A stretch of 64,000 bases of DNA from an uncultured Clostridium sp. (GTDB lineage: Bacteria > Bacillota > Clostridia > Lachnospirales > Lachnospiraceae), in NCBI GenBank assembly GCA_937885015.1, contig CALAAS010000054.1:1-64000 (forward strand). The letters are read 5' to 3'. The notes under the pieces were generated by a model. It worked only from the letters and a program-made list of their open reading frames with translations, was not told where the DNA came from and made no database searches. The translations under genes and the position numbers were made by a program. This document shows positions 20,791-29,643 of this stretch, one piece after another; the first letter of the stretch is position 1; each line of letters opens with the position of its first letter.

Positions 20791-22008
20791 TCAGGATTTT
20801 TCCCTGTCCTTTGCCGGCCCCACGTGCCGGCCCACATCCGGATCCGAAGCCGGCCCATTTCCCTCCGGTACCATCAGGGGATCATCATCCATCAGAAGAT
20901 CCTCTCCCTCTCCCGGTTTCTGACCTTCCCGGTCAAACCCCAGCTCCGTCTGAATCAGCCGATACCGCTCTGGACTTTCCTCCCGGATCGTCCTTCGCAC
21001 CTCCTCCTGACACAGCGACTCGAACAGATGGCCAAATACCATCTCCGGCTTTTCATCAAAGTAGCCGGGCAGAGGCTGTATCAGTCCACTGTCTGCCACA
21101 TGATCTTCCAGTTCTAAAAGAAGCTGCTCCGCCCTGTCCTCACCCAGACACCCTGCCGCAAACTCCCCAAAGGCCATGGCCAGACAATCCGGATTTGTGA
21201 ATTTGATTTTCTTATAATTGGGATCCACATCATACCGAACGTAATAAATCCCCTGCTCTGTTGCCGGAGCGGAAAAATATGATTTATCCGTATAAAACAT
21301 CAGCTCCCATCCATCCTCCGCAAACTGCCGGATCCATTCCCGTGGAATCCCGGCCATGGCCGCCGTAATCCGCTCCCGCTCTTCGGCTGACGGTTTCCGT
21401 TTTCCCTGAATGACGATATCATGTTCCCGGTCTTTAAGGCCGTTTTCATCGTAATAATTCAGCTCCACGTACTGATTGGACGCCATCTGGCCATTCTCAT
21501 AAAAATAATATTTGTGACCGCTGACCATACGGAACCCCTCATGATACATCTCCCCCCGGGAGTTAAACCAGTACCAGGCATCTCCCCCCTGGTGCCACCC
21601 TTTTTTCAGAGCTCCATCTTCCTCCGCAAAATACCAGATGTCCTCATCCCCGTCATAGGCCCACCCGGTGGCCATAACGCCGTTTCCTCCAAAAAAATAA
21701 TACTTCGGCCCTATATGCTGAACACCATGCTCCATATAACCGTCACGGCTGAAATAATACCATTTTCCCTGATCCTGAAGCCAGGATTTTTCCAGATATG
21801 TTCCGTCCGAAAGCATATACTGCCAGTCCTCTCCGTCTCCAACCCACTCTCCCTCTATGGAGGGGCCGCTTACCTCCGCTGTATTTTCCGGCTCCGAGGC
21901 TGAAACGCTTTCCGATCCTGTCATAAGAGCAGAAGCCTGTACCGTCTGACTCATCAATACCACCAGAAGACAGGCTGCCACCGTGGCGGTTCTTTTTTCC
22001 TCCTGCAC
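20791..22008 (-). CDS. Secreted protein with choline/cell-wall-binding repeats
   Basis: A 405-residue exported protein. A signal peptide (about residues 1-27, ending VQASA) is followed by a Ser/Glu linker. Four to five aromatic wall-binding repeats follow (about 50-190): WQYMLSDGTYLEKSWLQDQG, KWYYFSRDGYMEHGVQ, WYFAEEDGALKKGWHQ, YWFNSRGEMYHEG and YYFYENGQMASNQY. The C-terminal half (about 200-405) has no recognised fold and ends in an acidic, then basic tail. Such repeats bind choline or other wall polymers. The GTG start has AGGGGGAT upstream. Its function is unknown. Confidence 0.75.
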   Translation of the reverse strand: MQEEKRTATVAACLLVVLMSQTVQASALMTGSESVSASEPENTAEVSGPSIEGEWVGDGEDWQYMLSDGTYLEKSWLQDQGKWYYFSRDGYMEHGVQHIGPKYYFFGGNGVMATGWAYDGDEDIWYFAEEDGALKKGWHQGGDAWYWFNSRGEMYHEGFRMVSGHKYYFYENGQMASNQYVELNYYDENGLKDREHDIVIQGKRKPSAEERERITAAMAGIPREWIRQFAEDGWELMFYTDKSYFSAPATEQGIYYVRYDVDPNYKKIKFTNPDCLAMAFGEFAAGCLGEDRAEQLLLELEDHVADSGLIQPLPGYFDEKPEMVFGHLFESLCQEEVRRTIREESPERYRLIQTELGFDREGQKPGEGEDLLMDDDPLMVPEGNGPASDPDVGRHVGPAKDREKS

Positions 22009-22214
22009 CAGGCATCCCCCTCTCTTTCACAGATTTTCATGCCAGATCCATGTACGTTCCAAACTTTTATGTCTATTTTATCGCAGCCCTGAAAAAAAGT
22101 ATAGGAAAATTTTCTTACATTATCTTACAGTTCCGCCAAAACTTGCAATGCCGCTTTTTTTGTGATATGGTAGATTTCATATAATATCAAACATGGAACG
22201 AGGTGCCTTCTGTC

Positions 22215-22406
22215 ATGAAACATAAACGCCTTCTGGCTCTGGCTGCCGTCATTCTGATTTTCCTTCTCTACGCGGGTGCACTGGTGCTGTCCTTTTTCCA
22301 CAGTCCTCTGGCAGAAAGCCTCCTTCTGGCTGCCATGTTCTGCACCGTCGTCGTTCCTGGAATTCTTTACGGCTATGCCATTGTACTGAAACATTTTCAA
22401 AAATGA
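22215..22406 (+). CDS. Small two-helix membrane protein
   Basis: A 63-residue protein with two hydrophobic helices (about residues 5-27 and 34-56) separated by FFHSPLAE and ending in a basic KHFQK tail. This is the layout of small uncharacterised Clostridia membrane proteins. GAGGTG sits 8 nt ahead of the ATG at 22215; a GTG four codons earlier is possible but has a poorer site. A strong terminator follows, so it is a single-gene unit. No function can be assigned. Confidence 0.6.
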   Translation: MKHKRLLALAAVILIFLLYAGALVLSFFHSPLAESLLLAAMFCTVVVPGILYGYAIVLKHFQK

Positions 22407-22412
22407 ACGATT

Positions 22413-22462
22413 CCTTAAAAAGAGGGGGCTGCAAACTGGTTTTGCAGTCCCCTCTTTTTCCC
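22413..22462. terminator. Bidirectional terminator between the small membrane gene and purA
   Basis: A long stem built on AAAAAGAGGGG-CTGCAAA / TTTGCAG-CCCCTCTTTTT around a short loop. A and T runs on both sides suit termination of both converging transcripts. Confidence 0.88.
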
Positions 22463-22525
22463 GTTTTCTACGGAACACCACAGTCCCCGGCTGTCTCTGT
22501 CTCTATCCTTCAGCATCCCGAACTC

Positions 22526-23803
22526 TTATCTGAAAATAATCTCATCACGCCCCGGACCATTGGACACCATGGTAATCGGCACGCCGATCTCCTCTTCAAT
22601 CGCCTCGATATAGGCACGGCACTCCGTCGGAAGCTCTTCATACCGCCGGATTCCCCGGATGTCACATTTCCAGCCCGGCAGTTTCCGGTACACGGGTTTT
22701 GCCCTGTCAAGCTTCCATGTTACAGGAAAATCCTTCACAATTTCGCCGTCAATCTCATAACCCACACAAATAGAAAGCTCATTCAGATATCCCAGCACAT
22801 CCAGCACCGTCAAAGCCACCTCTGTGGCACCCTGGATCCGGCATCCATATCGACTGGCCACCGCATCAAACCAGCCAACCCGGCGCGGACGGCCCGTGGT
22901 GGCGCCAAACTCTCCCTTATCTCCGCCCCGCCTTCTCAGTTCATCGGCTTCCTCTCCAAAAATCTCGCTGACAAAAGCTCCTGCCCCCACTGCACTGGAA
23001 TAAGCTTTCACTACCGTCGTAATTTTCTGAATCTCATAGGGCGGGATTCCGGCACCAATGGCTCCATAGGCAGCCAGCGTGGAGGAAGAGGTTACCATGG
23101 GATAAATCCCATGATCAGGATCCTTTAAAGACCCGAGCTGTCCCTCCAGAAGAATCTGTTTCCCCTGTCGAATTGCATCATACAGGTAAGATGACACATC
23201 ACAGACATAAGGCGCCACCATAGCCTTATACTCCATCAGCTGGGCAAACACCTCGTCCGGCACAAGCAGCGGCTTGTGATAGAGATGTTCAAAGAGCACA
23301 TTTTTCACGGAACAAACCCTCTCTGCCTTTTCCCGCAGACTGGTTTCATCTTCAAACAGTTCACTGACCTGAAACCCAATCTTGGCATATTTATCAGAAT
23401 AGAAGGGAGCAATTCCAGATTTGGTCGAGCCAAAGGACTGACCTCCCAGCCGTTCCTCTTCATACGTATCCAGCAGGACATGGTACGGCATCAAAATCTG
23501 TGCCCGGTCAGAGACCAGAATATGAGGCATGGGAACCCCCTGCTTTACCAACCCCTCCAGTTCTTTTACCAAAAACGGAATATTCAGTGCAACACCATTT
23601 CCAATGATGCTGGTCGTATGGCTGTAAAACACCCCGGATGGCAGCAGGTGCAGGGCAAAACGACCATAATCATTGATGATTGTATGGCCTGCATTACTTC
23701 CTCCCTGAAACCGGATGATAATATCTGACTCCTTTGCCAGCATATCCGTTATTTTTCCTTTTCCCTCATCGCCCCAGTTGGCACCAACGATTGCTCTTAC
23801 CAT
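22526..23803 (-). CDS. purA: Adenylosuccinate synthetase
   Basis: A 425-residue GTP-dependent ligase joining IMP and aspartate, the first step from IMP to AMP. The N-terminal P-loop reads GANWGDEGKGKITD, followed by RFQGGSNAGHTI with the catalytic His. QILLEGQLGSLKDPDHGIYP matches the central signature and GEFGATTGRPRRVGW is diagnostic. purB, the next enzyme, lies 1 kb upstream, separated only by lysR. A 109-bp gap before purA could hold a promoter, but none is strong. Confidence 0.95.
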   Translation of the reverse strand: MVRAIVGANWGDEGKGKITDMLAKESDIIIRFQGGSNAGHTIINDYGRFALHLLPSGVFYSHTTSIIGNGVALNIPFLVKELEGLVKQGVPMPHILVSDRAQILMPYHVLLDTYEEERLGGQSFGSTKSGIAPFYSDKYAKIGFQVSELFEDETSLREKAERVCSVKNVLFEHLYHKPLLVPDEVFAQLMEYKAMVAPYVCDVSSYLYDAIRQGKQILLEGQLGSLKDPDHGIYPMVTSSSTLAAYGAIGAGIPPYEIQKITTVVKAYSSAVGAGAFVSEIFGEEADELRRRGGDKGEFGATTGRPRRVGWFDAVASRYGCRIQGATEVALTVLDVLGYLNELSICVGYEIDGEIVKDFPVTWKLDRAKPVYRKLPGWKCDIRGIRRYEELPTECRAYIEAIEEEIGVPITMVSNGPGRDEIIFR

Positions 23804-23912
23804 ATATCATTTCCTCCCTGCGAAGAATCTTTGTACTTCTTTACCCGATTAGAATACACGAAAGCTTTACATAAGTAAAATCAATAATATTTATGGGATA
23901 GATAAGTTAAAA

Positions 23913-24833
23913 TTATGCGTTGTCTGCAGCTTTCGTCTCCAGCTGAGCAAACAACAACGATGCAGCTGTGGACATGCAGGACTTTTCTGATGTGACGAGA
24001 CAAAATGACCTTGACGGCATACTCTCCTGAAACTTCAGCAAAAAAACATCTCCCTGGGCAATGGCATCCCTGGCGAATCCCTCCATCAGGCAGCCGATCC
24101 CCAGATTGCGCCGGACAAACTGGACAATCATATCACTGGTGGCCAATTCAAATTCCGGCTCCAGCCGGATCCCCCGCTGCGACAGGCAGTCATCCATAAA
24201 ACGGCGGGTGCTGGTATTTTTTTCCAAAAAAATGCAGGGGTACTGCTTCAGCTCTTCATAAGTGAGCCTGCGCCCCTCCAGAAGACTTCGAAATTTCGGT
24301 CCTGCAATAAAACAGTTTTCAATGGTGCATACCGGGATACTTCTGATCCCTGGAAGGCTCTCAAAGGGTGTGCTTACAATTCCGAAATCCAGACGGCCAT
24401 CAGCCAGCACCCTGAGCGTTTCCGGTGTAGGACCGTTGGACACATGCACCTTGATTCCCGGATAAGTCTCGTGAAACCGCTCCAGATATGGCAGCAGATA
24501 AAACTGCAGCGTCATGTCACTGGCTCCGATGCGGATCTCTCCCGTCTCCAGATTCTGAATTCGCCGCAGCATAGCCTCCCCGTCATCCAGGAATTCAATC
24601 CCTTTTCGGACGTAGGAAAACAGGACCTCCCCTTCTTTCGTCAGCCGCACGCCCCGGGAGGTTCGAAGGAACAGACGGCAACCCAGTGCCCGCTCCAACT
24701 GACGCACCGCCTGGCTGACCGCCGGCTGAGAAATGCAAAGCGCCTCTGCGGCGGCCGTAATGCCGCCACAAAGGCACACACTGTAAAATACCCGGTAATA
24801 TTCCAGATTTATCTTTCCACAGCTTTCTTTCAT
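23913..24833 (-). CDS. LysR family transcriptional regulator
   Basis: A 306-residue LysR regulator. The winged-helix DNA-binding domain spans about residues 6-66 (YYRVFYSVCLCGGITAAAEA, then ISQPAVSQAVRQLERALGCRLF), and a periplasmic-binding-like effector domain spans about 95-300. The effector is unknown. It starts 12 bp downstream of purB on the same strand, so it is probably cotranscribed rather than divergent as is usual for LysR. AAAAGGAACG precedes the ATG. Confidence 0.9.
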   Translation of the reverse strand: MKESCGKINLEYYRVFYSVCLCGGITAAAEALCISQPAVSQAVRQLERALGCRLFLRTSRGVRLTKEGEVLFSYVRKGIEFLDDGEAMLRRIQNLETGEIRIGASDMTLQFYLLPYLERFHETYPGIKVHVSNGPTPETLRVLADGRLDFGIVSTPFESLPGIRSIPVCTIENCFIAGPKFRSLLEGRRLTYEELKQYPCIFLEKNTSTRRFMDDCLSQRGIRLEPEFELATSDMIVQFVRRNLGIGCLMEGFARDAIAQGDVFLLKFQESMPSRSFCLVTSEKSCMSTAASLLFAQLETKAADNA

Positions 24834-24845
24834 GCTTCGTTCCTT

Positions 24846-26276
24846 TTATACGTTGATTTCCGCCTTCACACCCAGTTCCTCCCGATTTTTCTCCAGAACG
24901 GGACGGATTACCTCGGCCAGAAATTCCTCCACCTGCTCCTTGGCGCGACCCGTGTAGCGGCTGGGATCCATGGCTGCCTGAAGTTCCGGCAGCGTCAGGT
25001 TAAAGGCCGGATCCTCTGCAATCAGCTCCAGAAGATTGTTATCCAGTCCCTTTTCCTTGACGTTTCTCCCCGCCTCCATGGACAGCGTGCGGATCTTCTC
25101 ATGCAGTTCCTGTCGGTCTCCTCCCGCCTTCACTGCATCCATCATAATATTTTCCGTTGCCATAAAAGGAAGTTCCGCCATCAGGCGTTTCTCAATTACT
25201 TTAGGATATACCACCAGGCCGTCCACCACGTTCAGGTACAAATCCAAAATTCCATCCACTGCCAGGAATCCCTCCGGAACACTCAGACGCTTGTTGGCGG
25301 AATCATCCAAAGTCCGCTCAAACCACTGGGTCGAAGCTACCAGCATGGGATTCATCATATCAGCCATCACATAGTCTGCCAGAGACGCCATACGCTCGCT
25401 GCGCATGGGATTTCTCTTATATGCCATGGCCGAGGATCCGATCTGCGTCTTCTCAAACGGCTCCTCCACCTCTTTCAGGTGCTGCAGAAGACGGATGTCA
25501 TTGGAAAATTTATGAGCACTCTGGGCAATACCGGCAAGAACACTCAGTACGCGGCTGTCCACCTTCCGGGAATAGGTCTGACCGGATACGGGATAACAGC
25601 CTGAAAATCCCATTTTCTCCGCAATCCTCTGATCCAATCTGCGGCATTTCTCATGATCGCCGTCAAACAGCTCCAAAAAACTGGCCTGGGTTCCGGTGGT
25701 TCCCTTGGAACCCAAAAGACGCAGGGAATCCAGAAGATAATCCAGATCCTCCAGATCCATGAAAAGTTCCATCATCCAAAGCGTTGCCCGTTTTCCCACG
25801 GTAGTCGGCTGTGCCGGCTGAAAATGGGTAAACGCCAGTGTCGGCTGTGCCTTGTATGTATCGGCAAATTTCGCAAGCTCATTCAGCACATTTAAAAGCT
25901 TTTTGCGAACCAGACGAAGGGCCTCTGTCATGATAATAATATCCGTGTTGTCCCCCACATAGCAGGAGGTAGCGCCCAAATGAATAATGCCCTTGGCTTT
26001 GGGGCACTGGGTACCGTACGCGTATACATGGGACATGACATCATGGCGAACCAGTTTCTCCCGCTCCTTTGCCACATCGAAGTTAATCTCATCCTGATGG
26101 GCTTTCAGTTCCTCAATCTGTTCGTCTGTAATAGGAAGTCCCAGTTCCTGCTCTGTCTCCGCCAGCGCGATCCACAGCTTTCTCCAGGTGCGGAATTTCT
26201 TCTCCGGTGAAAAAATATACTGCATTTCACGGCTCGCATACCGCTCCGACAAGGGACTTACATATCTGTCGTACAT
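24846..26276 (-). CDS. purB: Adenylosuccinate lyase
   Basis: A 476-residue fumarase/aspartase superfamily enzyme that removes fumarate from SAICAR and adenylosuccinate. The superfamily signature is SSAMAYKRNPMRSERM near residue 282. IHLGATSCYVGDNTD holds the conserved His/Thr, and FTHFQPAQPTTVGKRA lies at about residues 150-165. The mid-size, all-helical form is typical of Clostridia. Its start overlaps the 3' end of the preceding small membrane gene by 19 bp, implying coupled translation. Confidence 0.95.
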   Translation of the reverse strand: MYDRYVSPLSERYASREMQYIFSPEKKFRTWRKLWIALAETEQELGLPITDEQIEELKAHQDEINFDVAKEREKLVRHDVMSHVYAYGTQCPKAKGIIHLGATSCYVGDNTDIIIMTEALRLVRKKLLNVLNELAKFADTYKAQPTLAFTHFQPAQPTTVGKRATLWMMELFMDLEDLDYLLDSLRLLGSKGTTGTQASFLELFDGDHEKCRRLDQRIAEKMGFSGCYPVSGQTYSRKVDSRVLSVLAGIAQSAHKFSNDIRLLQHLKEVEEPFEKTQIGSSAMAYKRNPMRSERMASLADYVMADMMNPMLVASTQWFERTLDDSANKRLSVPEGFLAVDGILDLYLNVVDGLVVYPKVIEKRLMAELPFMATENIMMDAVKAGGDRQELHEKIRTLSMEAGRNVKEKGLDNNLLELIAEDPAFNLTLPELQAAMDPSRYTGRAKEQVEEFLAEVIRPVLEKNREELGVKAEINV

Positions 26277-26617
26277 GACTGTTTCCTCACTTTCCTTTTT
26301 ATCAATCGTGGCTTTCCGGGCGGCACGGCTCCTGCTCCGGCGCCTGGCGCCTCCTCGTGAATAATCAGAAGCTCACCTGTCCGAAGCCGCAGCACCAGAC
26401 GGGTTGACTGTCCTTTCTCAGGCCTGCCGGAAAGGCGAACTTCCAGCTCCTGCGTCTCGGTAATGGACCAGATCCGGCCTCTCACCGCGCTCACAGACAG
26501 AAGATACAGGGCCGCCGCCAAAAAAAGGGCCGCTGCGGCCCGTCTTCTTTTCCGGTGCATACTGCGGCGAACCCGCCGCAGATAGCGCCTTATCTCACGT
26601 TTTCCGGGCATCTGCAT
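26258..26617 (-). CDS. Hypothetical single-pass basic membrane protein
   Basis: A 119-residue protein. The first 27 residues are strongly basic (KREIRRYLRRVRRSMHRKRRR), followed by one hydrophobic helix (about 28-46) and a soluble, beta-like part (EVRLSGRPEKGQ... RLVLRLRTGELLIIHEE), then a Gly/Ala/Pro linker. No family is recognised. GGAGAG precedes the ATG and the end overlaps purB, so it is the first gene of a purB-lysR unit and may matter mainly for translational coupling. Confidence 0.55.
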   Translation of the reverse strand: MQMPGKREIRRYLRRVRRSMHRKRRRAAAALFLAAALYLLSVSAVRGRIWSITETQELEVRLSGRPEKGQSTRLVLRLRTGELLIIHEEAPGAGAGAVPPGKPRLIKRKVRKQSCTTDM

Positions 26618-26714
26618 CTCTCCTTTGCAGCTGCCTCCCGTTTCTCATAAAAAGCCTTCTTTCACTATAGCAAAACTGCGCGAAGAAGTAAATAGCCGGA
26701 ATCAGAAACCATTT

Positions 26715-27011
26715 TTATTCCCGGGTACCATCCAGAGCGTCTTTTGCCTCATCCTTTACCCGCTCTGCCCCGTCCTTCAGGTTTTCTGCTCCATCCTGAA
26801 GGTCGTCGGCAATCCCTTCCATCCCTTCTTTGCTCTCCCTGCTTCCAGCTGATTCTGCCTCTCCGTCCGGATCCACAGCCATGGTGCTTCCGGCCGCGCC
26901 TCCGGCTGTCTCGCCTCGCCCCGCCGGATCGCTCGTCCCGCACCCGGCCGCCAAAAGCACTGCAGCGGCCCACACGGCACACCAGCCATATCGTTTCGTC
27001 CTTTTCATCAT
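26715..27011 (-). CDS. Small lipoprotein
   Basis: A 98-residue protein with a signal sequence and a clear lipobox, LLAAGC, near residue 24. The mature part is Gly/Ala/Glu-rich and disordered, ending in a charged amphipathic stretch (DDLQDGAENLKDGAERVKDEA) with heptad-like spacing. It would be tethered to the outer face of the membrane. No known domain is present. AAAGGAGATGGC precedes the double ATG. It follows dapB by 57 bp on the same strand. Confidence 0.65.
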   Translation of the reverse strand: MMKRTKRYGWCAVWAAAVLLAAGCGTSDPAGRGETAGGAAGSTMAVDPDGEAESAGSRESKEGMEGIADDLQDGAENLKDGAERVKDEAKDALDGTRE

Positions 27012-27067
27012 GCCATCTCCTTTCCCGCCTTAGTATATCCGAAAAAAGAGATCTCATACAAAAATTT

Positions 27068-27826
27068 TTAACCGATCACATCTGCCATGGTATAGGCCCC
27101 AGGCCTCTTCCCCGCCAGGAACTTGGCCGCCTGTACGGCTCCCTTGGCAAAAATCGCCTTGGAATATGCCGTATGGGTAAACGTAATTACCTCATCCTGT
27201 CCTGCAAAAAACACATCATGTTCCCCCACAATGGTGCCGCCACGGATCGCCTGAATGCCGATCTCCCTGGAATCCCTGGCAACGCGTTCTGCCGAACGGT
27301 CAAACTTATAATGATAGGTGTGATCCATGGCCTCGTTGATGGAGTCTGCCAGGGCCAGAGCCGTTCCACTGGGAGCATCCACTTTCCGGTTATGATGCTT
27401 TTCCAGAATCTCAATATCAAATCCGGCCGGAGCCAGCGTTTTCGCTGCCTCCTTCAGAAGCTTCAACAGCACATTCACACCGAGAGACATGTTGGCAGAA
27501 CGAAGCACTGCCGTTTTCTTTGCCGCCTCCCCTGCCAGAGCCAGCTGCGCCTCAGAAAGACCTGTGGTACAGAGTACAACCGGCATTCCTTTTTTGCAAC
27601 ACCATGCCAACAGGCCGTCGATGGCCTTTGCATTGGAAAAATCAATGACTACATCCGCTTCCACATCACATACATCCAGCGACGGGAATACTGGATAGGG
27701 ATTTTTTCCCTCATCCGCCACATCAATTCCGGCCACAATGGAAATCTCCTCATCCTGCGCCGCAATTCCCGAAATAACCTGCCCCATGGCTCCGTTACAG
27801 CCATGCATAATCGCCCGTACCATCAT
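27068..27826 (-). CDS. dapB: 4-hydroxy-tetrahydrodipicolinate reductase
   Basis: A 252-residue NAD(P)H reductase of the lysine/DAP pathway. The N-terminal dinucleotide motif is GCNGAMGQVI. The catalytic signature EKHHNRKVDAPSGTALALAD has the His pair and Lys, and VDVVIDFSNAKA-like residues lie near 57. It follows dapA by 18 bp and is under the same lysine riboswitch. Its product feeds ddh (59378-60364) for meso-DAP. Confidence 0.95.
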   Translation of the reverse strand: MMVRAIMHGCNGAMGQVISGIAAQDEEISIVAGIDVADEGKNPYPVFPSLDVCDVEADVVIDFSNAKAIDGLLAWCCKKGMPVVLCTTGLSEAQLALAGEAAKKTAVLRSANMSLGVNVLLKLLKEAAKTLAPAGFDIEILEKHHNRKVDAPSGTALALADSINEAMDHTYHYKFDRSAERVARDSREIGIQAIRGGTIVGEHDVFFAGQDEVITFTHTAYSKAIFAKGAVQAAKFLAGKRPGAYTMADVIG

Positions 27827-27844
27827 CCTCTGCCTCCTGCATCC

Positions 27845-28732
27845 TTATTTCATCAATCCGTAATGAACCATTTCCCGTCTTAAGCGCTCCCGGTTCTCCG
27901 GCTCCATGGGGATCAACGGCCGGCGCAGCGGTCCCACTTCTTTCCCCAGAAGATTCATGGCCTCTTTGACCGGAATCGGATTTACCTCGCAGAACAGTGC
28001 CTCTGTCAGAGGAATGGCCTCCAACTGCATCTGAGTGGCCTTTGCCACATCCCCAGTCCGATATGCTTCACACATGTCGTGAACCTGGCGCGGCGCAATA
28101 TTGGAAAGCACCGAAATCACGCCCTTGGCGCCCAGAGCCATCATCGGCACGGTCTGATCATCATTTCCGGAATAGATATCCACACAGCCATCCGACAGGC
28201 AGGCCAGTCTCGCAATGGCAGAGAAGTTACCGCTGGCTTCTTTTACTCCAACAATATTCTCCACCTCCCGGCACAGGGAAACGATGGTTTCCGGTGTAAT
28301 ATTAACGCCGGTGCGGCTGGGAACATTATAAAGAAGAATCGGAATCCGGACTGCCTTTGCCACCTCAGTAAAGTGTACTTTCAGTCCTCTCTGTGTCGTT
28401 TTATTGTAATAAGGCGTAACGTGTAAGAGTCCATCCGCGCCGGCCTCTTCCGCACATCTGGAAAGATAAATCGCAGTTTCCGTACAGTTGGAGCCAGTTC
28501 CCGCAATGACTGGAACCCGTTTCTTTACCACGTTGCAGACAAACTGAATCTCCCGAATATGCTCCGTATGAGTCAGTGTAGCCGCCTCGCCGGTGGTGCC
28601 GCAGACAATGATACTGTCTGTACCGCCTGCAATCTGCTCCTCAACAAGCTCCTCCAGCTTGTCGTAATTGATTTCCCCAGTCTCCTTAAACGGTGTAATT
28701 AGCGCAACACCTGCTCCTTCAAAAATAGCCAT
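27845..28732 (-). CDS. dapA: 4-hydroxy-tetrahydrodipicolinate synthase
   Basis: A 295-residue aldolase condensing pyruvate and aspartate semialdehyde. It starts MAIFEGAGVALITPFKETG; the Schiff-base Lys lies in VGVKEASGN and the tyrosine in LLYNVPSRTGVN. The ATG at 28732 has AAGGAGGAAATTC ahead. The frame stays open 71 codons further upstream, but that part is riboswitch RNA, not protein. It heads a dapA-dapB(-lipoprotein) operon. Confidence 0.95.
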   Translation of the reverse strand: MAIFEGAGVALITPFKETGEINYDKLEELVEEQIAGGTDSIIVCGTTGEAATLTHTEHIREIQFVCNVVKKRVPVIAGTGSNCTETAIYLSRCAEEAGADGLLHVTPYYNKTTQRGLKVHFTEVAKAVRIPILLYNVPSRTGVNITPETIVSLCREVENIVGVKEASGNFSAIARLACLSDGCVDIYSGNDDQTVPMMALGAKGVISVLSNIAPRQVHDMCEAYRTGDVAKATQMQLEAIPLTEALFCEVNPIPVKEAMNLLGKEVGPLRRPLIPMEPENRERLRREMVHYGLMK

Positions 28733-28759
28733 TTTGAATTTCCTCCTTGAAATAACGAA

Positions 28760-28965
28760 AGCTGGCACATGGCCAGCTCTTATGAAACGCGATTTCCCAG
28801 TAGCTCCCCATCTGCCGATGACAGTCGCAGAATTCTTTACCCTGCGCCCAGAAACTGCTCCTGCAGGCGGCGCAGTCCTTCGGCGTCTCTCCCTTTCAGC
28901 GTCTTCCCCTGCTCCTGCCGCATCCGCCCGCTTACTGATGATCAACGCAACCTCTACCTTTTGTT
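28760..28965 (-). promoter_or_regulatory. Lysine riboswitch (L box)
   Basis: Read on the minus strand, the leader shows L-box core pieces in order: GGTAGAGGTTGCG, ATCAGTAA, GACGCCGAAGG, CTGTCATC and GGGGAGCTACTGGG. A closing hairpin AGCTGGC/GCCAGCT (28760-28778) followed by a moderately T-rich tract precedes the dapA ribosome site and is the likely expression platform. Lysine binding would turn dapA-dapB off. Identification is by recalled consensus, so a covariance model should confirm it. Confidence 0.8.
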
Positions 28966-28971
28966 TTTTTT

Positions 28972-29000
28972 ATATTAGCATTACTTTCACGCCTTGTCAA
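28972..29000 (-). promoter_or_regulatory. Promoter of dapA riboswitch transcript
   Basis: TTGACA (complement of 28995-29000) and TAATAT (complement of 28972-28977) are 17 bp apart. The -35 lies inside the last codons of the CobO-like gene. Confidence 0.8.
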
Positions 29001-29487
29001 CTTCTACATTCTCAAGCCGTGTCAGAACATCCGCATGGTGTTTTACCCCATCTGGACAAACCTTTCCTGTCAAAACCAGATCCACACCCTCTTCCCGCAG
29101 AGATAAAAGGCTCTCAAAGTCCTCCGGACTGATGATGGACTGATCCAGAATACCGAGGAATTCATCAAGAATCAGCATATCGCACTCACCGGTTCCCAGA
29201 ACCTTTCTTGCGAAGTTGATGCCATTTTGGATATTGATTCGCTCCTCCTTTTTCTGTTCATCACTCAGGTTTTCGAAATACTCACTCTGCTTTTCAAACC
29301 GAAACACCTTCATATCCGGTTCAAGCTGCTTCAGCCATTCCGCCGTTTCATGACTCAGCATTCCTTTCAGAAACTGAATCATAATTACCCTTCTTCCCTG
29401 AGTAACCGCACCGATACCCCGGCCAAGGGCCAGAGCCGTCTTTCCCAGACCGCTGCCGAAAATGATCTGAACCTTTCCCTTTTCCAT
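28987..29487 (-). CDS. CobO/CobA-like P-loop ATPase (corrinoid adenosyltransferase family)
   Basis: A 166-residue protein with the CobA/CobO fold signature: Walker A-like GSGLGKTALALGRG at residues 11-24, RRVIMIQFLKG, and a Walker B LILDEFLGIL near 106 followed by LVLTGK. ATP:corrinoid adenosyltransferases of this type attach the 5'-deoxyadenosyl group to cobalamin. The usual loop GDGKGKTT is altered to GSGLGKTA, and no cobalamin gene lies nearby, so the substrate may differ. It lies upstream of dapA on the same strand. Confidence 0.72.
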   Translation of the reverse strand: MEKGKVQIIFGSGLGKTALALGRGIGAVTQGRRVIMIQFLKGMLSHETAEWLKQLEPDMKVFRFEKQSEYFENLSDEQKKEERINIQNGINFARKVLGTGECDMLILDEFLGILDQSIISPEDFESLLSLREEGVDLVLTGKVCPDGVKHHADVLTRLENVEVDKA

Positions 29488-29643
29488 TTCCTACTCCTCC
29501 AGTCCCTTCTCCTCTTTGGAAACCGATTTATTCTAGCATATTTTCCGGAATTTGGCAAGCTGCCGAAAAGGCCCTTCCAGACAGGACACCGAAAAGGCCC
29601 TCCAGGCAGGGAAGAGATACCTGGATACGAAAGGCTTTCCCTG

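Noticed and set aside
24444..25604. A 386-codon plus-strand frame opposite purB and lysR
   Set aside because: It spans two real genes on the other strand and has no domain; it is a mirror of their codon use.
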